Origin: Phascolarctobacterium sp. ET69
Lineage (GTDB): Bacteria > Bacillota > Negativicutes > Acidaminococcales > Acidaminococcaceae
DNA: 64,000 nucleotides
Assembly (NCBI RefSeq): GCF_023336935.1
Contig: NZ_JAMBLR010000005.1
Span: forward strand, 1-64,000
Direction of reading: 5' to 3'
Position numbers and translations under genes: made by a program
Part shown: positions 1-7,782 of the stretch, piece by piece
How positions within the stretch are numbered: the stretch's first letter is position 1
Layout of the letters: each line of letters opens with the position of its first letter
The notes under the pieces: generated by a model
The model's input: the letters and a program-made list of their open reading frames with translations, nothing else
The model's database searches: none
Told to the model about the DNA's origin: nothing

Positions 1-324
1 AAGCTGCTGGCTGTGGTCATCAAGCTGTTCTTGCTGTTCAACATTGGTTAAATGCTCTTGGCTAATTTCAGTTGCCAACTTATCATCAGCATCTCTTCTT
101 TCATCTGCTTCTTCCCAAAGTTCAGTCTGGCTTGCAATATTAGTTATAGTTACTTCAGACTCTTCTACATATCCAGTAGTTGTTTCAAAATGTTTATATC
201 CTATCGTCACTGATCCATCATTATTTACAGGTCTTACAGCAGCCAAAACCGGGTTTACATGAATCCCAGCCATTACTGCTGCGCAAAAAGCTATTGCTAA
301 TACTCTAGATTTTTTGCTTGCCAT
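1..324 (-). CDS. N-terminal part of a secreted or surface protein (runs off the window)
   Basis: The frame is open from an ATG at 324 down to base 1, 108 codons without a stop, so the gene is cut by the window edge. The first ~27 residues form a signal peptide: basic MASKKSR, a hydrophobic core, then a VLAA-type cleavage site. The mature part starts with a short strand-rich stretch and becomes a polar, Glu/Gln/Asp-rich segment that looks helical or coiled-coil. This would suit the N-terminus of a trimeric adhesin or another surface protein of a diderm Firmicute, but no family is recognisable from 108 residues. A ribosome site (AAAGGTGAT) lies just upstream. The gene is preceded by a long structured leader. 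Confidence 0.7.
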   Translation of the reverse strand, partial: MASKKSRVLAIAFCAAVMAGIHVNPVLAAVRPVNNDGSVTIGYKHFETTTGYVEESEVTITNIASQTELWEEADERRDADDKLATEISQEHLTNVEQQEQLDDHSQQL

Positions 325-380
325 CTTTATCACCTTTCCCGTTGTTATTTAAAAGCGCGCGCCTTTAAATACCTTTTCTC

Positions 381-449
381 TGTAAGCCGTCCGGGAATGT
401 TACCGCGGCGTTTCATTCCGCGGGCGGTTTGCAGGCTTTAAGTTACAAG
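381..449 (-). promoter_or_regulatory. Structured RNA leader of the first gene (class not recognised)
   Basis: On the minus strand the 5' region folds into nested stems: TTGTAA/TTACAG, then AAGCC/GGCTT, then a long arm CCGCCCGCGGAATG against CATTCCCGGACGG. It lies about 57 bases before the ATG at 324. Nested pairing of this kind suggests a cis-regulatory element. I could not match it to the conserved cores of the c-di-GMP, TPP, cobalamin or T-box classes. It may be just a stable mRNA leader. Confidence 0.4.
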
Positions 450-610
450 GCAGACCCTTCCACCTTTATACAGAAATTATACCACATTCTTCCCCCCCGG
501 CAAGACCTTACTTTAACTTTATGTCTTTCTTTTTCGTATCTTGCCAACTGGTAACTTGGTTTATGTTAATCCGCTCTTTTTTATTTTTTACAAATTTTTT
601 CAACAAACTC

Positions 611-640
611 TTTACAAACTGCCAAGCCTTCGGTTATAAT
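611..640 (+). promoter_or_regulatory. Promoter of the sigma-factor gene
   Basis: TTTACA (611-616) and a perfect TATAAT (635-640) are separated by 18 bases. Transcription would begin near 647, giving a leader of about 60 bases before the TTG at 707. Confidence 0.6.
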
Positions 641-706
641 CTTGCTTACGCCGATTTTTAGGTGCGCACCGCTAAACGGCTTATTATTTTAACAGGGGGT
701 TTATTT

Positions 707-1378
707 TTGAATAATTACCAAAACAGAAAAAACTTTTTATTTACTAATGCGGTGCCTAAAACGCCAAAGCCTAAATCTGCCGTGCCGGAAATGGATATTA
801 TTCCCAAAACCGTGCGCCACAAAACTTTTACCACATTGGCAACAGAAACCAAAAATTTAATTACTGCTGCCCAAAATGGTGACAAGCAGGCGTTGGAACA
901 GCTTTGCATATCTTTTGAGCCTTTGTTCCGCAGTGAAATGCGCCGTGATATGTTTTACAATGCCCTTGGTTTTGAGGAGGGGTTAAGCCTTGCAAGGTTA
1001 AAGTTTATTGAGCTGGTACTTACATATAACGGAGCTGATTATGAGCATTTTGCAGGTTATGTAAGGTGCCGTATTCACTTTGCGCTGTACGATGAAGTAA
1101 AAAAAGTGTGGGCGGATGAAAATAAAAAAGCGCCCCTGCCCGATAGTGAGGCAGAAGGCGCCGAGTTCAGCGACGATGTTATTGAACGTGAGGAATTAAG
1201 TATTTTATTGAATTTAGCGCTTAATAAGTTAACCACCAAACAGCGGCAGACTATTGAGGCGCTTTACATAAATGGTTACAGCGGCAGAGAAGCTGCCGAG
1301 CTGTTAAACTGTTCACCTGCCATGGTTACCAAGCACCATAAGCAGGCCTTAAAAAACTTACGCAGCAATATTGCGTAA
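707..1378 (+). CDS. Sigma-70 family RNA polymerase sigma factor
   Basis: A protein of ~223 residues with a reduced sigma region 2 in the middle (helices around GDKQALEQL and FAGYVRCRIHFALYDEV) and a clear C-terminal region 4 helix-turn-helix (LTTKQRQTIEALY...GREAAELLNCSPAMV) for -35 recognition. The N-terminal ~40 residues are basic and Pro/Lys-rich and belong to no domain I know. I place the start at TTG 707, because AACAGGGGG lies 8-13 bases upstream. A GTG at 662 is in frame but has no ribosome site. The architecture resembles small group 3/4 sigma factors of the Spo0H/ComX/YvrI type found in Firmicutes. It stands alone, with its own promoter and terminator and no adjacent anti-sigma gene. 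Sigma-H-type promoter motifs occur elsewhere in the window, but a link to this protein is only a guess. Confidence 0.8.
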   Translation: MNNYQNRKNFLFTNAVPKTPKPKSAVPEMDIIPKTVRHKTFTTLATETKNLITAAQNGDKQALEQLCISFEPLFRSEMRRDMFYNALGFEEGLSLARLKFIELVLTYNGADYEHFAGYVRCRIHFALYDEVKKVWADENKKAPLPDSEAEGAEFSDDVIEREELSILLNLALNKLTTKQRQTIEALYINGYSGREAAELLNCSPAMVTKHHKQALKNLRSNIA

Positions 1379-1416
1379 TTCAGGTTTTATTTTAACCGCT
1401 GAGTTGCTTTTTACAT

Positions 1417-1453
1417 AAAAAATCGCTGTACCAAAAAGTACAGCGATTTTTAT
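1417..1453. terminator. Bidirectional terminator between the sigma gene and thrS
   Basis: The stem AAAATCGCTGTA / TACAGCGATTTT has A-runs on the left and T-runs on the right. It lies between the two convergent stop codons and can serve both strands. Confidence 0.8.
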
Positions 1454-1464
1454 TTTATGCCTTA

Positions 1465-3369
1465 TTATTTTTTCTCTGCAATTTCTTTTTGCAGCATGGC
1501 GATAAATTCATCCTGATTCATAGCGCCAATGTCGCCTTCGCCGCGGCGGCGTACTGCAACGGTGCCGTTTTCAACTTCTTTTTCGCCAATTACAAGCATG
1601 TACGGAGTTTTCTGCATTTGTGCTTCACGGATTTTGTAACCGATTTTTTCGTTGCGGTCATCCACGTGTACGCGCAAACCAAGTTTAAACATTTTATCGT
1701 ACAGTTTTTGTGCGTAGTCGTGCTGTTTGTCGGTAATCGGCAGAATGCGGACCTGGCACGGAGCAAGCCATGCGGGGAAAGCACCGGCATAGTGTTCAAT
1801 TAAAATGCCGATAAAGCGTTCAATAGAACCGTAGGCAACGCGGTGAATCATTACCGGGCGGTGTTTTAAGCCGTCTTCGCCGGTGTAGGTTAAATCGAAT
1901 TTTTCCGGCAGCAGCATATCCAGCTGAATGGTGCCGCACTGCCAGGTACGTCCGATGGAGTCGGTAAGATGAAAGTCAATTTTCGGGCCGTAGAATGCGC
2001 CGTCACCTTCGTTAACAGTGTACGGCAGGCCAAAGTCTTCCATAGCGGCTTTAAGGCCGTTGGTTGCTTTTTCCCAGGTTTCGTCATCACCCATGCTGTC
2101 ATCCGGGCGGGTAGAAAGTTCTGCATGATATTTCAGGCCGAAGGTTGCATATACTTCGTCAAACAGGCGGATGGTTTCCTGAATAACATCTTTAATCTGT
2201 TCGGGCATCATAAAGATATGGGCATCATCCTGCGTAAAGCAGCGTACACGGAACAGGCCATGCAGAGCGCCGCTCAGTTCGTGGCGGTGTACAAGGCCAA
2301 GCTCGCCAACGCGCAGCGGCAGTTCGCGGTAGCTGTGCGGATGGGTGCGGTAAAACAGCATGCCGCCGGGGCAGTTCATCGGTTTTACGGCGTAATCGGC
2401 TTCATCAATTTTGGTGAAGTACATATTGTCGCGGTAATGGTCCCAGTGTCCGCTGCGTTCCCACAAAGTGCGGGAAAGAATCATCGGGGTCTGAATTTCG
2501 TAGTAACCGTAGCGGCGGTGTACTTCGCGCCAGTAATCAATAAGGGTGTTTTTGATAATCATGCCGTTGGGATGGAAGAACGGGAAGCCCGGGCCTTCAT
2601 CCTGAATGCTGAACAGATCGAGCTCTTTGCCGAGTTTGCGGTGGTCGCGCTTGGCGGCTTCTTCCAGCATGTGCAGGTAAGCGTCAAGTTCTTCTTTGCT
2701 GGGGAAAGCAGTGCCGTAAATGCGCTGGAGCATTTTGTTGTGCTCATCGCCGCGCCAGTAAGCGCCGGCAATGCTTTGCAGCTTAAAGGCTTTAACACGG
2801 CCGGTGGAAGGGCAGTGCGGGCCTGCGCACAAATCGGTAAAATCGCCCTGGGTATAGGTGCTGATGATTGCGTCTTCCGGCAAATCGTTAATAAGTTCTA
2901 CCTTATATTTTTCGTTTTTCTCCTCAAACATTTTCAGTGCTTCGGCACGGGGAATTTCTGCCCTTACCAAAGGAATGTTGGCTTTAATGATTTTTGCCAT
3001 TTCTTTTTCGATAGCGGCCAAATCTTCCGGAGTGAAAACGTGCTCGCTGTCAAGGTCGTAATAAAATCCGTTGGCAATGGCAGGGCCAATGGCAAATTTT
3101 ACATCCGGGAACAGGTGCTGAATTGCCTGTGCCATTACGTGCGCCGCAGTGTGGCGGATAGCGTGCAGGCCTTCTTCGCTTTCGGGCACAACAAATTCTA
3201 CGCTGGCGTCATGGGTCAGCTTATCGGACAGGTCTTTGTTCTGTCCATCTACAACAGCAAGCAAAGCCTGCTTGCCAAGTTTTTGAGAAAGGCTTTTGGC
3301 AACTTCAAGCAAGGTTACGTTATCTTCGTATTCCCTTACGCTGCCGTCTTTTAAAGTAACTTTAACCAT
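1465..3369 (-). CDS. thrS: Threonyl-tRNA synthetase
   Basis: A full-length class II synthetase of 634 residues. It charges tRNA-Thr with threonine in the cytosol. Order of domains: an N-terminal TGS domain (about 1-62); the editing/SAD region with HTAAHVMAQ and the DLCAGPHCP metal-site motif; a catalytic core with the zinc cysteine in MNCPGG, motif 2 near RVGELGLVHRHE and motif 3 in the GSIERFIG segment; and an anticodon-binding domain from about residue 530. The start ATG follows CAGGAGGTAAAATT. Expression is under a T-box leader and a near-perfect sigma-A promoter upstream. It is a single-gene unit. Confidence 0.98.
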   Translation of the reverse strand: MVKVTLKDGSVREYEDNVTLLEVAKSLSQKLGKQALLAVVDGQNKDLSDKLTHDASVEFVVPESEEGLHAIRHTAAHVMAQAIQHLFPDVKFAIGPAIANGFYYDLDSEHVFTPEDLAAIEKEMAKIIKANIPLVRAEIPRAEALKMFEEKNEKYKVELINDLPEDAIISTYTQGDFTDLCAGPHCPSTGRVKAFKLQSIAGAYWRGDEHNKMLQRIYGTAFPSKEELDAYLHMLEEAAKRDHRKLGKELDLFSIQDEGPGFPFFHPNGMIIKNTLIDYWREVHRRYGYYEIQTPMILSRTLWERSGHWDHYRDNMYFTKIDEADYAVKPMNCPGGMLFYRTHPHSYRELPLRVGELGLVHRHELSGALHGLFRVRCFTQDDAHIFMMPEQIKDVIQETIRLFDEVYATFGLKYHAELSTRPDDSMGDDETWEKATNGLKAAMEDFGLPYTVNEGDGAFYGPKIDFHLTDSIGRTWQCGTIQLDMLLPEKFDLTYTGEDGLKHRPVMIHRVAYGSIERFIGILIEHYAGAFPAWLAPCQVRILPITDKQHDYAQKLYDKMFKLGLRVHVDDRNEKIGYKIREAQMQKTPYMLVIGEKEVENGTVAVRRRGEGDIGAMNQDEFIAMLQKEIAEKK

Positions 3370-3385
3370 AATTTTACCTCCTGAA

Positions 3386-3636
3386 TAAAATAAAAAACTC
3401 CATCCCTTATGTAAGGGACGGAGTTATCCGCGGTTCCACCCTAATTGGCTGCCTGGGCAGCCCTCTTAGTTAACCGTTAACGCCGGTATACGATGCCGCC
3501 TACTGCTGTTTCGGGGCATAGTTTGAAGGTGGTTTGGCAATTACCGTTCCCAACTGCTCTCAGCCAAGGCAGTTTTTTCTGTAAGGCCGCTTTAAATGCC
3601 TTTTCCTTCGCATTACTGATGTAATATTGATTTACT
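3386..3636 (-). promoter_or_regulatory. T-box leader controlling thrS
   Basis: Just before thrS the minus strand carries the T-box core AGGGTGGAACCGCGG (3428-3442). It is followed by a terminator hairpin CTCCGTCCCTTA / TAAGGGATGGAG with a T-tract (3386-3426). The ~190 bases upstream can form Stem I. ACC (Thr) triplets at about 3528-3533 are candidate specifier codons. Uncharged tRNA-Thr would stabilise the antiterminator and switch on thrS (known mechanism of the class). Confidence 0.93.
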
Positions 3637-3641
3637 ACTAT

Positions 3642-3670
3642 ATTATAAGCATACGTGCCGCAGTTGTCAA
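3642..3670 (-). promoter_or_regulatory. Consensus sigma-A promoter of thrS
   Basis: On the minus strand TTGACA (3665-3670) is followed after 17 bases by TATAAT (3642-3647). Both hexamers are perfect. Transcription would start near 3635, at the first base of the T-box leader. Confidence 0.9.
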
Positions 3671-3764
3671 ACCTTTAGCAAATAAATTTTTTAACTGGAA
3701 AAAAAACGTAAATAAATTTATAATAATACAAGGCAATGTAAAAATGTTTGGTGGAGATGGTTAA

Positions 3765-5357
3765 ATGCGTTTTAAATTTTATAAAGCCATGCTTAAAATA
3801 TTATTTGCCGCGCTGTGTACCTTTTTAATGGTGCCGGGCGTACAAGCAAAAGAAAAATACAAGGGCACGTTTATTTATATTCCGCTTGATGACAGGCCTG
3901 TTACTTACAGCTACCCTGTAAAAAATTTACAGGCTGCCGGTTATGAAATACTGACGCCGCCGGAAAAATACCTTGCTTCGGCAGACCGCACCGGCGACCC
4001 GGACAAGCTTTGGCAGTGGCTGGTGGAAAACGCGCCTGACGCCGATGCGGCAGTAATATCTTCGGACGCGCTTATTTACGGCGGGCTGGTTGCCAGCCGC
4101 ACGCATTTTTTTGACGAAACAACCTTGCAGGCACGTGTTCAGCGTTTGGAAATGCTGCGCGAAAGGCTGCCCATGCCGCTTTATGTGTATTCCACATTAA
4201 TGCGCACGCCGCGTGCAAGCTTCGGCAATGTTGAGCCGCCGTATTACAGCAAAATCGGGCCTGCCATTTTCCGTTATTCAGAGCTTTTGGATAAAGAGGA
4301 CACCACCGGTTTAACGCTGCGCGAAAGCCTTGCAAAGCAGGCCATAAAAAACAACCTGCCGCAGGCTGATTTAAACGACTGGCTGCAAAGGCGTTTAAAA
4401 AACTACCATGTTAATAAATCGCTTACGGAGCTTACCGCAAAATACCGTTTTCATTATCTTGCCATAGGCAAGGATGACAATGCGCCGCTTTCGGCAACGC
4501 ATATGGAAGCGCGTTACATAAAACGCGATGCTTTTGCGCTTTCCGACCAGATTTTTCAGATTATACCGGGTGTTGACCAGCTTGGCATGCTGCTTTTAAC
4601 GCGTGCCGTTAACGAAAAGAACCGCGAGCACCCGCTTGTTTATACTTATTATGCCGAAGGCACCGGGCGTACTACAATACCGCAATATTCCGACAGTACG
4701 CTTGGCGAATCTGTGCCGGAACAAATACTTGTTGCCGATGCACGCCCCACCGTTAACGCCGCCGAAGCCGATTTTATTCTGGCAGTTAACACGCCCAAAG
4801 ACGGAGTAATGATGGATTCCACCGCGCCAAGCAACCAGTTTTTCGCCTCGCCGCGCGACAAAAAATATATTGCTGAGCTGGAAAAATTTTTAAACGGCGG
4901 CACAAGGGTTTCACTGGCAGACGTTACATATTCCAACGGCGCCGATAACGGTTTTATGAACGAATTTGCCAACCGCGGCAATTTGGAAAAACTTACCGCG
5001 TATAACGGCTGGAACACCGCCGACAACACCATTGGCTTTGCCATTGCCCAGGGCATTTTAGCCCCGCAGATAAGCGCAGAGGACAACGCACTGCTGATGC
5101 GGCTGCGCCTTGTTGACGACTGGTTTTACCAATCAAACGCGCGGCGTGATACTACGGACTTTTTGGAACGCAGCGGCAGCAGCGAAGAAGTCTATAAGCT
5201 CGGCGCTTCCAAAAAGCATGTTTCTGCGCTGGCGCAGGATGTCTGCAATGAACTTGCTCGCAAATATCCCTTTACCGAAGATTTTAAATTTAAAGTAGGT
5301 TTTCCGTGGGACAGGCTTTTTGAAATAAGCGTTACGCCCACAGGCAAAAAGAAATAG
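3765..5357 (+). CDS. DUF4127 family exported protein
   Basis: 530 residues. A signal peptide is evident (basic RFKFYKAMLK, hydrophobic stretch, cleavage near VQAKEK at ~28), so the protein acts outside the cytoplasmic membrane. The mature part opens with IPLDDRPVTYSYP and continues in the DUF4127 pattern (SSDALIYGGLVASR, DDNAPLSATHMEA, YSNGADNGFMNEFA). Conserved Asp/Asn/His clusters look enzyme-like, but the activity of the family is not established to my knowledge. The gene stands alone, with a ribosome site GGTGGAG upstream and a strong terminator downstream. A weak promoter (TGGAAA-17-TATAAT, 3696-3724) may drive it. Confidence 0.85.
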   Translation: MRFKFYKAMLKILFAALCTFLMVPGVQAKEKYKGTFIYIPLDDRPVTYSYPVKNLQAAGYEILTPPEKYLASADRTGDPDKLWQWLVENAPDADAAVISSDALIYGGLVASRTHFFDETTLQARVQRLEMLRERLPMPLYVYSTLMRTPRASFGNVEPPYYSKIGPAIFRYSELLDKEDTTGLTLRESLAKQAIKNNLPQADLNDWLQRRLKNYHVNKSLTELTAKYRFHYLAIGKDDNAPLSATHMEARYIKRDAFALSDQIFQIIPGVDQLGMLLLTRAVNEKNREHPLVYTYYAEGTGRTTIPQYSDSTLGESVPEQILVADARPTVNAAEADFILAVNTPKDGVMMDSTAPSNQFFASPRDKKYIAELEKFLNGGTRVSLADVTYSNGADNGFMNEFANRGNLEKLTAYNGWNTADNTIGFAIAQGILAPQISAEDNALLMRLRLVDDWFYQSNARRDTTDFLERSGSSEEVYKLGASKKHVSALAQDVCNELARKYPFTEDFKFKVGFPWDRLFEISVTPTGKKK

Positions 5358-5368
5358 GCATATACAGC

Positions 5369-5406
5369 AAAACTCCCGAAGCAGTAAACTTCGGGAGTTT
5401 TTATTT
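5369..5406. terminator. Bidirectional terminator between the DUF4127 gene and nth
   Basis: AAACTCCCGAA / TTCGGGAGTTT, followed by TTTATTTT on the plus strand. It lies between convergent genes. Confidence 0.85.
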
Positions 5407-5411
5407 TGGCG

Positions 5412-6050
5412 TTATTTTGCAAAATTCTTTTCTTTATAGGGGCACAGCTCTGTCAGCATACATTCGCTGCACAGTGGTTTGCGCGCTTTACAAATTTTGC
5501 GGCCGTGCCAGATAAGCCAGTGATGGGCATCGCTCCATTTTTCCATGGGTATTGCCTTTTGCAGTTCTTTTTCGGTTGCAAGCGGGTCTGCTCCCTTTGC
5601 AAGCCCCAGCCGGTGCGAAACGCGGAAAACATGCGTATCTACGGCAATGGCCGGCACATTGTAAATAATGCTTGCTATTACATTGGCCGTTTTTTTGCCG
5701 ACACCAGGCAGCGTCATCAGCTTTTCAATGGTATCGGGCACGGTGCTGTTGTATTCCTGCACCAGCATATGGCAGGTTGCCAGAAGGTTTTTGGCTTTGG
5801 CGCGGAAAAGGCCGCAGTCGCGGATTTCATTTTCCAGTTCTTCCTGCGTAAGCGCGCCCATTTTTTCGGGCGTGTTATATTTAGGAAAGATGCGTGCCGT
5901 AATTTTGTTGACACGTTCATCGGTACACTGGGCAGACATAATTACCGCAACCAAAAGTTCAAACGGCGAATTGTAATTAAGTGCTGTTTTGGTATCTTTA
6001 TATGTATCTTCAAGTACTTTTAATATTTCATCACGCTGCTGCTTGCGCAT
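5412..6050 (-). CDS. nth: Endonuclease III (DNA glycosylase/AP lyase)
   Basis: 212 residues, typical of Nth. It removes oxidised pyrimidines and nicks the abasic site in base-excision repair. Visible features: the helix-hairpin-helix LPGVGKKTANV with the catalytic Lys, the catalytic Asp in VDTHVFR, and a C-terminal [4Fe-4S] loop C-x6-C-x2-C-x5-C (CKARKPLC-SEC-MLTELC). Its start codon overlaps the stop of the upstream PFL gene by one base (TAATG), which suggests coupled translation. It is the last gene of the ACT-PFL-nth operon. Confidence 0.96.
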   Translation of the reverse strand: MRKQQRDEILKVLEDTYKDTKTALNYNSPFELLVAVIMSAQCTDERVNKITARIFPKYNTPEKMGALTQEELENEIRDCGLFRAKAKNLLATCHMLVQEYNSTVPDTIEKLMTLPGVGKKTANVIASIIYNVPAIAVDTHVFRVSHRLGLAKGADPLATEKELQKAIPMEKWSDAHHWLIWHGRKICKARKPLCSECMLTELCPYKEKNFAK

Positions 6051-7408
6051 TAGTTGGTCAGGCTCCTTACCGGTGCGGGTATTCTGCCGCCGCGGGCAAT
6101 AAAGGCATCGGGTTTGAATTTACTTACGGCAATAACCGGCGCATAGCCCAAAAGCCCGCCAAATTCTACCCTGTCGCCCACTTTTTTGCCCGGCACGGGC
6201 ACAAGGCGCACTGCTGTGGTTTTATTGTTAATCATGCCGATAGCGGCTTCATCGGCAATAATTGCCGAAATGGTTTCTGCCGTAATATCGCCGGGTACGG
6301 CAATCATATCAAGGCCTACGGAGCATACGCAGGTCATGGCTTCGAGTTTTTCCAGCGTCAGGCTGCCGCGTTCAACGGCGGCAATCATGCCGGCATCTTC
6401 GCTGACGGGAATAAAAGCGCCGCTTAAGCCGCCGACATAGCTTGACGCCATTAAGCCGCCTTTTTTAACCGCGTCGTTAAGCATTGCAAGCGCGGCTGTT
6501 GTACCGGGGCCGCCGGTGCTTTCAAGGCCGATTTCTTCAAGAATGTGGGCAACACTGTCGCCAATGGCAGGCGTCGGCGCAAGCGAAAGGTCGATAATGC
6601 CGAACTGCGTATTTAAGCGGCGTGCTGCTTCCTGCGCAACCAGCTGGCCTACGCGGGTAATTTTAAACGCCGTCTTTTTTATGGTTTCGGCAACGGTGCC
6701 AACATCGGCGCCGCGCACGGATTCCAGCGCGTGTTTTACAACGCCCGGGCCGCTGACGCCTACATTAATAACGCTTTCCGGTTCGGTAACGCCGTGGAAA
6801 GCACCTGCCATGAAGGGGTTATCCTGCACAGCATTGCAGAAAATTACAAGTTTGGCGCAGCCGATAGCGTCACGGTCGGCCGTTAAAGCAGCTGCTTCTT
6901 TAACAACGCGGCCCATTTCGGCAACGGCATCCATATTAATGCCGCATTTGGTAGACCCTACGCTGACGGAAGAACAAACAATCTGCGTTTCGGCAAGCGC
7001 TTCCGGAATGGACGCAATCAGTTTGCGGTCGCCGTTGGTGTAGCCCTTATCGACAAGCGCGGAAAAACCGCCGACAAAATCAACGCCGATGGTGCGGCCT
7101 GCATCGTCAAGAGCTTTGGCCAGCGGCACATAACTTGCTGCGTCGCAGCTTTCGCCAACAATGGCAACAGGCGTTACGGATACACGCTTGTTAATAATGG
7201 GCACGCCAAGTTCCGTTTCCAGTTCCTGCCCTACTTTAACAAGGTTTTCTGCTTTTTTGGTAACTTTATCGTAAATTTTCTGCGCCGTTACCTTAATATC
7301 CGGGTGTGCGCAGTCACGCAGGCTGATGCCCATGGTAATGGTGCGCACGTCAAGATTATTTTCGGTAATCATGCGCGTGGTTTCTAAAACGTCTTTAATT
7401 TCAAACAT
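6050..7408 (-). CDS. PFL family protein (UPF0210)
   Basis: 452 residues matching the UPF0210 (PFL) family over its length: [14 protein letters not shown] at the start, [11 protein letters not shown], a Gly-rich [10 protein letters not shown] segment and [13 protein letters not shown] near the end. The family has a glycyl-radical-enzyme-like fold, but no reaction is firmly known. It is almost always found behind a short ACT-domain gene, as here (gap 10 bases). The pair is probably a regulator-enzyme unit responding to a small metabolite (inference). Confidence 0.9.
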   Translation of the reverse strand: MFEIKDVLETTRMITENNLDVRTITMGISLRDCAHPDIKVTAQKIYDKVTKKAENLVKVGQELETELGVPIINKRVSVTPVAIVGESCDAASYVPLAKALDDAGRTIGVDFVGGFSALVDKGYTNGDRKLIASIPEALAETQIVCSSVSVGSTKCGINMDAVAEMGRVVKEAAALTADRDAIGCAKLVIFCNAVQDNPFMAGAFHGVTEPESVINVGVSGPGVVKHALESVRGADVGTVAETIKKTAFKITRVGQLVAQEAARRLNTQFGIIDLSLAPTPAIGDSVAHILEEIGLESTGGPGTTAALAMLNDAVKKGGLMASSYVGGLSGAFIPVSEDAGMIAAVERGSLTLEKLEAMTCVCSVGLDMIAVPGDITAETISAIIADEAAIGMINNKTTAVRLVPVPGKKVGDRVEFGGLLGYAPVIAVSKFKPDAFIARGGRIPAPVRSLTN

Positions 7409-7418
7409 AGGCGGCCTC

Positions 7419-7688
7419 CTAAATACGGTGCATAGCCGTAAAAATTTCTTCGCTCTGCACGCGGATTTCCACGCCTATTTCATTGCCAAGCGCAGTAAAC
7501 ACATCTTTTAATTTATCAAGCTGCAAATCGGCTTTTTCCATATTGGCAATAAGTACCATGTTAAAAAAGCCGTCCATAATATTCTGGTTAATATTAAGGA
7601 TATTAATGTTATGCTCTGCCAGTACATTGCTGACACGTGCAATAATGCCTACTCTGTCTTTACCTACAATTGTTACAACTATGCGCAT
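7419..7688 (-). CDS. ACT domain protein (UPF0237)
   Basis: 89 residues forming a single ACT domain: an [18 protein letters not shown] strand-helix start, an [15 protein letters not shown] core and a final amphipathic helix. ACT domains bind amino acids or similar ligands. It sits directly before the PFL gene with a strong ribosome site (GAGGAGG) and its own promoter. It probably acts as sensor for the PFL protein, with which it is conserved as a pair. Confidence 0.92.
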   Translation of the reverse strand: MRIVVTIVGKDRVGIIARVSNVLAEHNINILNINQNIMDGFFNMVLIANMEKADLQLDKLKDVFTALGNEIGVEIRVQSEEIFTAMHRI

Positions 7689-7728
7689 TTTTGTTCCTCC
7701 TCTTAAGGGGCCTTAAAATTATAAATAT

Positions 7729-7757
7729 GTTATATTTTACCATAAAATGAGTTGTAA
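7729..7757 (-). promoter_or_regulatory. Promoter of the ACT-PFL-nth operon
   Basis: On the minus strand TTACAA (7752-7757), a 17-base spacer and TATAAC (7729-7734). The leader to the ATG at 7688 is about 35 bases. Confidence 0.5.
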
Positions 7758-7782
7758 GTGTTTAATTTTCCAAAAATATTAA

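Noticed and set aside
381-449. c-di-GMP or cobalamin riboswitch before the first gene
   Set aside because: The conserved cores of those classes could not be found.
1969-3354. Open frame of 461 codons on the plus strand
   Set aside because: It lies wholly antisense to thrS, has no ribosome site or protein likeness, and reflects the codon bias of the true gene.
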